Origin: GCA-2748575 sp033722575 | Lineage (GTDB): Bacteria > Pseudomonadota > Gammaproteobacteria > Pseudomonadales > Ketobacteraceae | Assembly (NCBI GenBank): GCA_033722575.1 | Contig: JAWVYU010000268.1 | Coordinates: forward strand, 1 to 7,129 | DNA length: 7,129 nucleotides | Direction: 5' to 3' | Shown: positions 1 through 5,137 of the stretch, in pieces | How the letters are laid out: every line of letters begins with the position of its first letter | How positions within the stretch are numbered: position 1 is the first letter of the stretch | Program-made: the position numbers and the translations under genes | Notes under the pieces: model-generated | Seen by the model: the letters and a program-made list of their open reading frames with translations, nothing else | Databases searched by the model: none | What the model was told of the DNA's origin: nothing

Positions 1-253
1 GATCCTCGCGGTGAACCCAGCCCACCTTGTCACGCTCGGTCCGAACCTCAAACCAGTCTGTGCGGCGCCGGATCACTTCAATCCACTCACCCCGTTCAGC
101 GATATAAAACACCGGATAGCCACGGCCGGGGCCTGTGCGCAGGTTAATGTAGGCTTCCACCACTTCCACGGACGGATATCGGTCTGCAGCCTGAACATTG
201 ACTGACAAACTCCAAAGGCAGGCAATAATGAGGAAGGGACTGATGAATCTCAT
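1..253 (-). CDS. Exported bacterial SH3-domain protein, 5' part only (runs off left edge)
   Basis: The first 84 codons are present; the rest lies beyond the left edge. It opens MRFISPFLIIACLWSLSVNVQA, a Sec signal peptide with a hydrophobic core and a likely cut after A22 (V-Q-A). Residues about 29-82 fit a bacterial SH3 (SH3_3/YgiM-like) domain: INLRTGPG near 36-43, then Y46-P47-V48, WIEV at 57-60, W67-F-E-V, and closing GWVH at 78-81. These match the family pattern of an N-x-R-x-G-P-G opening and a G-W-V closing strand. Such domains usually bind peptidoglycan or envelope proteins, so a periplasmic role is inferred. The start is the first ATG giving a sensible signal peptide; no strong ribosome binding site is seen upstream. 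It lies 170 bp downstream of the haem lipoprotein on the same strand, so co-transcription is possible. The missing C-terminus could carry further domains. Confidence 0.8.
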   Translation of the reverse strand, partial: MRFISPFLIIACLWSLSVNVQAADRYPSVEVVEAYINLRTGPGRGYPVFYIAERGEWIEVIRRRTDWFEVRTERDKVGWVHRED

Positions 254-279
254 GAATCTTGGAATGTGCGCCTTAGTCT

Positions 280-312
280 GGGGTGGTCTGTTATGGTTAT
301 TATGGGGTGGTC
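280..312 (-). repeat. Direct repeat GGGGTGGTC, two copies 24 bp apart, upstream of the SH3 gene
   Basis: GGGGTGGTC occurs at 280-288 and again at 304-312 (GACCACCCC on the minus strand), so the starts are 24 bp apart. The copies lie 27 to 59 bp upstream of the SH3-gene start codon. Spacing slightly over two helical turns and the position would suit a tandem regulator site, but the motif matches no operator I recognise. Chance or local duplication is equally possible. Confidence 0.35.
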
Positions 313-358
313 CCGTAAGCAGTTGTTTTTGCTTTAACAATTCTATTGCATGATACGG

Positions 359-400
359 GGATCGGCCAGCTTATACCAGTATCAAAGGCTGAGCCGATCC
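359..400 (-). terminator. Imperfect hairpin downstream of the haem lipoprotein gene; possible terminator or RNA 3' end
   Basis: GGATCGGC at 359-366 is perfectly complementary to GCCGATCC at 393-400. The stem extends inward by CAGC (367-370) with GCTG (388-391) across one bulged A at 392. A small nested repeat, ATAC 373-376 with GTAT 379-382, sits in the loop. The hairpin starts about 24 nt after the TAA of the minus-strand gene. There is no run of T after it on either strand, so it is not a classic intrinsic terminator. It could stabilise an RNA 3' end or separate expression of the two minus-strand genes. Confidence 0.35.
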
Positions 401-423
401 ATGCACCACATAATGCCTACTTT

Positions 424-3400
424 TTAATCAGGCACATCAAAAGGATTGTTGTAGTAGGCCGAACCGATATCCAGCCACTCCCAGATCATCTTCAGTTCGG
501 ATTCACTGAACAGGCCACTGGCACTGTGGTCGAAATCCGAGGCTCCCATCACCACGTTCTGCTGCAGACCGCAGTCGAAATAGGTATAGGTAAAACCGGG
601 CTCAAACAGGCGCCGGAACTGGTTGGAGAAGCGCGCTCCACCCCGGGACAGGCGAGCATTCAGGCCCAGACTGCTTTCCCTGATGGAATAGGACAGCGGC
701 AGCGGATCGCCGTCGGCATCCAGTACCGGGACCTCCTCCTGACCGATCACCTGGCCTTCCTCATCCAGAATATCCACGGTTTCCGTCTGGATGACGATGG
801 TCGGACTGATCAGCCTGCCGTCCTCCCAGCGGTAGCAATAACGGCCGTCTGATTGTTTTTCCAGCTCTGCAATCACGTTACCCTCGGAATCCTGGGCTGA
901 CAGGTTATTTGCTTCCACGCTGGCGCCACCCTGGTCAATAAAGGCAAAATTGTTCTGTACAAGATCACGGAAGGAAGCCGCCAGATCGTTCTCTATCTCG
1001 CCGGTGAGCGACAGCTGGCCCGCCGGAATCTGTGCAGAACCGTCAGCGGGGTTGACGTTGCTGTGGCAATCCACGCAACGATAGGTGGTCAGCCCCTCAG
1101 CGGTGGTCACATTTCGGCTGACTTCCCAGAGGGGCTGAATGTGGGTTTCGTAGTTGATGATGGTGCGACAGAACGCGTTCCAGTCATCCACACATTCTCC
1201 CCGGTTAAAGGGCAACACACCCACGGCAGTATCACCAAGATCCCCGCCCGCATCGAAAACCGATTGCACAGTGCTGTAACGATGGGCAAAGGATTCATCC
1301 GGTGTGCGCTGATCCGGATCAGTCCAGAGATCCTGAAAGACGATGTCAGGTGAGAGCTCGGCACGACGGGTATCGGTTCTTACGTAGACTTCCGCCATGG
1401 TCTCCCCCGCCAGCGGCAGACAGGTCTGGGTGGCGGAGCCGTCCTGGGACACACTGATATCCACTTCGTAGGCAGAGGGGCCGGTGTTGGGGAACATGGT
1501 CATGGAAAGCGCGCCGCTGTTCAGGCTGGGGCTCTGTGCATCAGGGCGGCCGTGAGGGTACTCGCTGTCGGGACTATGACAGCCGTTACACTCACGCACT
1601 TCACCGGGGCGCACCTGCAACCAGTTCATGTGATCCGAGCTGCCGGCGATACGACGGCCGTACTGATCCACAATGGTCAGCATCAGGGGCACATCTGCGG
1701 GCACCTTGGCTTTGACGGAACCGTCGGGCTGCACCGGCGCATAGCCCAGCACTTCCCGCATGAACGGGCCAAACTGGGCGCGGTTGCGGCCGGGAATATC
1801 CTTCAGGTCAGGGTCGGGAATGTAGACCGGCTTTTCAAACCGGACAAAGCGGGCGCTGCGCTCATCGGCGCTGATGGTGACGGGGTCCCGCAGCTGACTC
1901 AGGCTGGTCACACCCTCCGGCGCCCAATCGGTATAAAACGCACCATCCATATCGTAAACGCTGCGGATATGGATCATACCAAAGTCATCGTTCTCCACAA
2001 AGAACCCGGGATCGCAGGTGTCATCCGTCGGACTGGCCACATCAATGCGGGTGTCGGCAATGGATACCGGCAGAGGGCGGGACTGCACCAGATGGATATC
2101 GAAAAACGGCGCCTGTTCTCCGCTACCCAGCACCAGTGGAATCTGGGTGCCACGATCAAAATCAAACAGCCACAACCCGTAATTGGGAGGCGCTTCCTGC
2201 AGGTCGGGATCGTCCAGGTCCGCATTTCTGCAGCTCCGCACGGTGCCGTCATCATTTAGAATACGGCAGATACTCATACTCACGATGGCCCGATTGGTGC
2301 CATCCGCCAACATGACATAACTGCTTACGCGGCCATCCCTGAACACCACATCCTGATCCGGTGGCGCCAGCACATCCAGCAAGGTCACCCCACTCCCGGT
2401 AACAGAAGAGGAAGCCAGCGGCGTACCCACGTCGACAAAGTTATTGATATCGATTCGGACCAGTGTTTCCAGCGCCCGTGTGGTGACTTCACCCGTGTCA
2501 CCATCGGTCTGGGAGCTGAATGGCCGCAATATGGCAATCAGGTCAGACTGACCGGCAAACACCTGGGGCTTGCTGAACTGGAACGCCGTATCGAGGCTGT
2601 AGAAGGTATCGAACAGATCGGCATCGCCATAGGCACTGGCGAACTGATCACGCAGCACCGCGGCCAGATCCTGCTGACTGCGATAGCCAAATAATACCTC
2701 CAGGGCTGATCCGTCCGGATTCATCCGGTAAAAGCTCACCTGATCCCGGTTACCGGCAGCATCCCATCGGGAAAACACCACCTTGCCGCTGGGCAGCAAA
2801 ACCGGATCAAAATCATGGCTGCGGTTAAAGGTCACCTGTTCGATAGCGGTCAGGTTCCGGTTACTGTCGAACTCGGCTATATGCAGCGCAAAGCCGGGGC
2901 CAAAGCGCTCGTCGTTTTCATCCACTTCAACCTGATAGGAATACTGTGGCTTACCTTCGTCGAGCATGATGGTGCCGGTGCGCTGCTGGCGGCTGGAAGA
3001 AAAGATAATACGTCCGTCTGCCAGATAGTGAGGCGTAATATCATGACCCAGCGCGGCATCGCCGTTATTCATGATCGGGTACACTTCACCGGTAGTAAAG
3101 TTGTATTCATAAAGATTCCACACAGAAGGCTGTTCGTCTTCCGGCACGGAATCGTCATAAGGCCCCCTGGCAGCGAACACCATCAGCTGGGCATCATAGG
3201 AAATATTGATACCGCGGACATCATAAAGCGCGTCGGAACCAAAAATCATTTCGGTAATATTGGTTTCAGCAGCGGTACTGCTCGCCCGCGCCCGGGTAAA
3301 GAGCTGCGCGCCCGGATTAAAGGAATCCAGGTCTACCAGATTGGTGCGGGTGCTATCCGTTATCTCACCACCGGGACCCGCCGTGCGAGTCATGTAAACA

Positions 3401-3612
3401 ATCGGGAATTCGGAAATCTCTGCTTCGACGCCAGCGCCGGTGGTCTGCCCTCCCGTTGCGGAGGCATCCGTGGTTTCACCACTGCCACAACCAAACAAAA
3501 ACAGGGAAACCACAACCAGAAAAAGCAGCCTGGCTTCAAAGGGCAGCCTGGCTTGTCCGGTTTCAAACTTCGACATAGGCATAGTGTGCGAGCTCGGTGT
3601 TGTTAAGTTCAT
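424..3612 (-). CDS. Dihaem c-type lipoprotein related to hydrazine synthase alpha subunit (HzsA-like)
   Basis: This 1062-residue protein has an N-terminal hydrophobic stretch (about 29-41) ending in a lipobox, L-F-G-C42, followed by a Ser/Gly/Thr-rich tether. The +2 residue is Gly, not Asp, which suits outer-membrane sorting. Residues about 68-450 show TolB/PD40-like beta-propeller strands (ISYDAQLMVFAAR near 137, YLADGRIIFSSSR near 197, LLPSGKVVFSRWD near 272). Residues about 575-680 resemble the HZS_alpha middle domain, with QPDGSVKAKVPADVPLML near 628 and WLQVRPGE near 664, leading into haem motif CNGCH at 675-679. A second motif, CVDCH at 846-850, follows HIQPLWE in a C-terminal cytochrome domain. 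The end, LFSESELKMIWEWLDIG, is typical of this class. Further cysteines (449, 461, 533, 731, 807, 815, 926, 1014) may form disulphides. True hydrazine synthase activity is not implied, since no beta/gamma partners are present. M11 or M13 (3582, 3576) are alternative starts. Confidence 0.8.
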   Translation of the reverse strand: MNLTTPSSHTMPMSKFETGQARLPFEARLLFLVVVSLFLFGCGSGETTDASATGGQTTGAGVEAEISEFPIVYMTRTAGPGGEITDSTRTNLVDLDSFNPGAQLFTRARASSTAAETNITEMIFGSDALYDVRGINISYDAQLMVFAARGPYDDSVPEDEQPSVWNLYEYNFTTGEVYPIMNNGDAALGHDITPHYLADGRIIFSSSRQQRTGTIMLDEGKPQYSYQVEVDENDERFGPGFALHIAEFDSNRNLTAIEQVTFNRSHDFDPVLLPSGKVVFSRWDAAGNRDQVSFYRMNPDGSALEVLFGYRSQQDLAAVLRDQFASAYGDADLFDTFYSLDTAFQFSKPQVFAGQSDLIAILRPFSSQTDGDTGEVTTRALETLVRIDINNFVDVGTPLASSSVTGSGVTLLDVLAPPDQDVVFRDGRVSSYVMLADGTNRAIVSMSICRILNDDGTVRSCRNADLDDPDLQEAPPNYGLWLFDFDRGTQIPLVLGSGEQAPFFDIHLVQSRPLPVSIADTRIDVASPTDDTCDPGFFVENDDFGMIHIRSVYDMDGAFYTDWAPEGVTSLSQLRDPVTISADERSARFVRFEKPVYIPDPDLKDIPGRNRAQFGPFMREVLGYAPVQPDGSVKAKVPADVPLMLTIVDQYGRRIAGSSDHMNWLQVRPGEVRECNGCHSPDSEYPHGRPDAQSPSLNSGALSMTMFPNTGPSAYEVDISVSQDGSATQTCLPLAGETMAEVYVRTDTRRAELSPDIVFQDLWTDPDQRTPDESFAHRYSTVQSVFDAGGDLGDTAVGVLPFNRGECVDDWNAFCRTIINYETHIQPLWEVSRNVTTAEGLTTYRCVDCHSNVNPADGSAQIPAGQLSLTGEIENDLAASFRDLVQNNFAFIDQGGASVEANNLSAQDSEGNVIAELEKQSDGRYCYRWEDGRLISPTIVIQTETVDILDEEGQVIGQEEVPVLDADGDPLPLSYSIRESSLGLNARLSRGGARFSNQFRRLFEPGFTYTYFDCGLQQNVVMGASDFDHSASGLFSESELKMIWEWLDIGSAYYNNPFDVPD

Positions 3613-3620
3613 CTTTGTTG

Positions 3621-3629
3621 ATTATCGCA
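3621..3629 (-). promoter_or_regulatory. Possible extended -10 element for the HzsA-like gene
   Basis: Reading the minus strand, TGC followed by GATAAT matches the extended -10 pattern TGnTATAAT at all but one base. No decent -35 hexamer lies 16-18 bp upstream, which extended -10 promoters can tolerate. Transcription would begin near 3613-3615, almost on the first ATG at 3612. Translation would then either be leaderless or start at the in-frame M11 or M13 codons about 30-36 nt further on. Confidence 0.3.
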
Positions 3630-3633
3630 ATGT

Positions 3634-3703
3634 TCTCATTGTTTGATCTGTGTGCATCTTCACGAAAACCCTAATTCGTTCTTGCTAGACTTAAACAATG
3701 AGA
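3634..3703. repeat. Widely spaced 11-bp inverted repeat TCTCATTGTTT / AAACAATGAGA
   Basis: TCTCATTGTTT at 3634-3644 is the exact reverse complement of AAACAATGAGA at 3693-3703. The copies are 48 bp apart, and one further base pair beyond a single mismatch also matches. A third copy of the core AAACAAT sits at 3758-3764. In a divergent promoter region this arrangement would suit two oppositely oriented sites for one regulator. No known operator is recognised. Confidence 0.45.
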
Positions 3704-3748
3704 GAGAAAACATATTTACCAAAAACATAACGACTATTTGCTTTCTCT

Positions 3749-3773
3749 AACGTTTTCAAACAATTAAACGTTT
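3749..3773. repeat. Two AACGTTT boxes, 18 bp apart, upstream of the plus-strand unit
   Basis: AACGTTT occurs at 3749-3755 and 3767-3773; AACGTT is itself palindromic. A partial copy, AACGTC, follows at 3794-3799. The pair lies 82 to 106 bp upstream of the plus-strand start codon, where an activator could act. The sequence is short and AT-rich, so chance recurrence is a real alternative. Confidence 0.3.
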
Positions 3774-3854
3774 CGCATTGCAGCCTGGTTAAAAACGTCA
3801 AAGAAACACTACAGCGCTTTTTGGCCTGTATTCATAAAAAGTGTAGGTAATAAC

Positions 3855-5129
3855 ATGAAAACGAACACGCGAAAGCGCGATAGAATTTGCAGAAAGAGTG
3901 TGAACCTCGTCGGTTTTTTACTATCTGTAACATTATTGCAAAGCGCGCCGGCTTTAGCAGACGTACGCGATCAGGCAAAGCGTGTATATGACCGAATTGC
4001 AGGAGTGCCGCCCTCCGAGCAGGAGCTGACCGACATGGTGAACCAGCTTGGTGCAGCTCCCACAGAAGGGCAGTTTATCCAGGCTGCCATCGACTATCCG
4101 ATGGAGAACAAGAACTTTTATAACGTGACATTAAAGAACTGGATTACGCCCTGGACCAACGAGGCGCAAACCGTGTTTGCCCCCCTAAATGATTTCACTG
4201 CCACCGCCATCGGCCTTATCCGGGATGACGCCAATTTCCGCTCCGTGCTCTACGGGGACGTGCTCTATGTCTCTCCCACCAACGTCACCGTGGGTGGTGT
4301 CAACTACAGCTTTTCCGACTATTCGAACAGTAACAACAACCACTACGAAGATCTGGAAAACAGTGGCGTTCCCCTGAATGAAGTGCTGGTGCGGCAGAAC
4401 CAGTCTGCGGTAACCGGATTACCCGCCAATGCCACGGCAGGGGTAATGACCACACGGGCCGCTGCCCATGCATTTTTTGTGGCGGGTACCAACCGCGCCA
4501 TGTTCCGTTTTACCCTGCTCAACTTTCTCTGCAACGATCTGGAGCAGTTTAAAGATAACACCCGGCCCACCGACCGCATTCGTCAGGACGTAACGCGCAG
4601 TCCGGGGGGCGACAGCCGTATTTTCATGAACTCCTGTGTCGGCTGCCACTCGGGTATGGACCCCCTGGCCCAGGCCTTCGCCTACTACGAGTGGACCGGT
4701 GAAGAAGGTACCGATGGCGGCGAGCTGATCTACACCGAAGGTATGGTTCAGGACAAGTACCACATCAACAGCGGTAACTTCAAATGGGGCTATTCCACGC
4801 CGGATGACAGCTGGGTGAACTACTGGCGCAAGGGCCCCAATGCTACCTGGGTTGGCTGGAGCGATCTTGACGGCGGCGGTTACGAATCCAGTGAAAACGG
4901 TCCCTATGCCTACGGTAACGGTGCCAAATCCATGGGGATGGAGCTGGCCAATTCCCGTCTGTTTGCACAGTGTCAGGCCCGCAAGGTTTTCAAAACCGTT
5001 TGCCTCCGCGAGCCGGGCGATAGCACGGACCACAGTGTTATCGATTCCATGATCAATGACTTTGACTCCAATAATGGCAGCATCAAACGCCTCTTCGGCA
5101 AGGCTGCTTATTATTGTCGTGGCGAATAG
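3855..5129 (+). CDS. Exported monohaem c-type cytochrome protein, distantly DUF1592/DUF1588/DUF1585-like
   Basis: This 424-residue protein starts at an ATG preceded by AGG at 3845-3847 with a 7-nt spacer. A basic N-terminus and a hydrophobic core (about 18-30) lead to A-L-A35|D36, a signal peptidase I site, so it should be periplasmic or secreted. Residues 39-65 (AKRVYDRIAGVPPSEQEL) resemble the opening of cytochrome-associated DUF proteins. Residues 196-226 (GVMTTRA, then RFTLLNFLC) and the single haem motif CVGCH at 261-265 followed by SGMDPLAQAF recall DUF1588, where a returning C-x-x-C-H is followed by x-M-D-P. The C-terminal part (LFAQCQARKVFKTVCLREP near 369, then SIKRLF near 409) recalls DUF1585. 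Between them, residues about 300-360 are rich in W, Y and G and look like an insertion. Its stop is 8 bp before the next gene, so the two form an operon. The family match is by eye and the catalytic role is unknown. Confidence 0.78.
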   Translation: MKTNTRKRDRICRKSVNLVGFLLSVTLLQSAPALADVRDQAKRVYDRIAGVPPSEQELTDMVNQLGAAPTEGQFIQAAIDYPMENKNFYNVTLKNWITPWTNEAQTVFAPLNDFTATAIGLIRDDANFRSVLYGDVLYVSPTNVTVGGVNYSFSDYSNSNNNHYEDLENSGVPLNEVLVRQNQSAVTGLPANATAGVMTTRAAAHAFFVAGTNRAMFRFTLLNFLCNDLEQFKDNTRPTDRIRQDVTRSPGGDSRIFMNSCVGCHSGMDPLAQAFAYYEWTGEEGTDGGELIYTEGMVQDKYHINSGNFKWGYSTPDDSWVNYWRKGPNATWVGWSDLDGGGYESSENGPYAYGNGAKSMGMELANSRLFAQCQARKVFKTVCLREPGDSTDHSVIDSMINDFDSNNGSIKRLFGKAAYYCRGE

Positions 5130-5137
5130 GCGGGGGT

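Larger units (their letters stand above)
254..423. promoter_or_regulatory. Intergenic gap rich in repeats between two minus-strand genes
   Basis: This 170-bp gap separates the end of the haem lipoprotein from the start of the SH3 gene. It holds a bulged hairpin at 359-400, a second inverted repeat (CCCGTA 312-317 with TACGGG 354-359), a small one (TTGTT 323-327 with AACAA 336-340), and a direct repeat GGGGTGGTC at 280-288 and 304-312. No reading frame here looks like a gene. A promoter for the SH3 gene could lie here, but no good -35/-10 pair was found on the minus strand. Confidence 0.4.
3613..3854. promoter_or_regulatory. AT-rich divergent promoter region between the two cytochrome transcription units
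   Basis: These 242 bp separate the start of the minus-strand haem lipoprotein from the start of the plus-strand cytochrome, so promoters for both directions should lie here. The region is clearly more AT-rich than the genes. It carries an 11-bp perfect inverted repeat (3634-3644 and 3693-3703), AACGTTT boxes at 3749-3755 and 3767-3773, and three AAACAAT/ATTGTTT words. On the minus strand, TGC-GATAAT (3629-3621) resembles an extended -10. I found no convincing sigma-70 -35/-10 pair for the plus-strand gene. Confidence 0.6.

Noticed and set aside
359..400. Firm call of a rho-independent terminator
   Set aside because: The stem is good, but no T-run follows on either strand; it is kept only as a low-confidence possibility.
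1552..2259. Long plus-strand open frame (235 codons) opposite the HzsA-like gene
   Set aside because: It is fully antisense to a protein with clear domains, has no ribosome binding site or recognisable protein features, and fits the shadow of GC-biased codons. The frames at 346-852, 1063-1353 and 2815-3606 were rejected for the same reason.
424..3612. Calling the large protein a true hydrazine synthase subunit
   Set aside because: Only the alpha-type scaffold is seen. No beta or gamma subunit genes or other anammox genes are present, and related scaffolds occur widely, so only family resemblance is claimed.
3810..3830. TACAG/CTGTA inverted repeat just before the plus-strand gene
   Set aside because: The arms are only 5 bp with an 11-nt loop, which is expected by chance and too weak for a structure call.
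3826..3841. LexA-like site (CTGT-N8-AAAG)
   Set aside because: The second half is AAAG instead of ACAG and nothing nearby suggests SOS control, so the match is likely chance.
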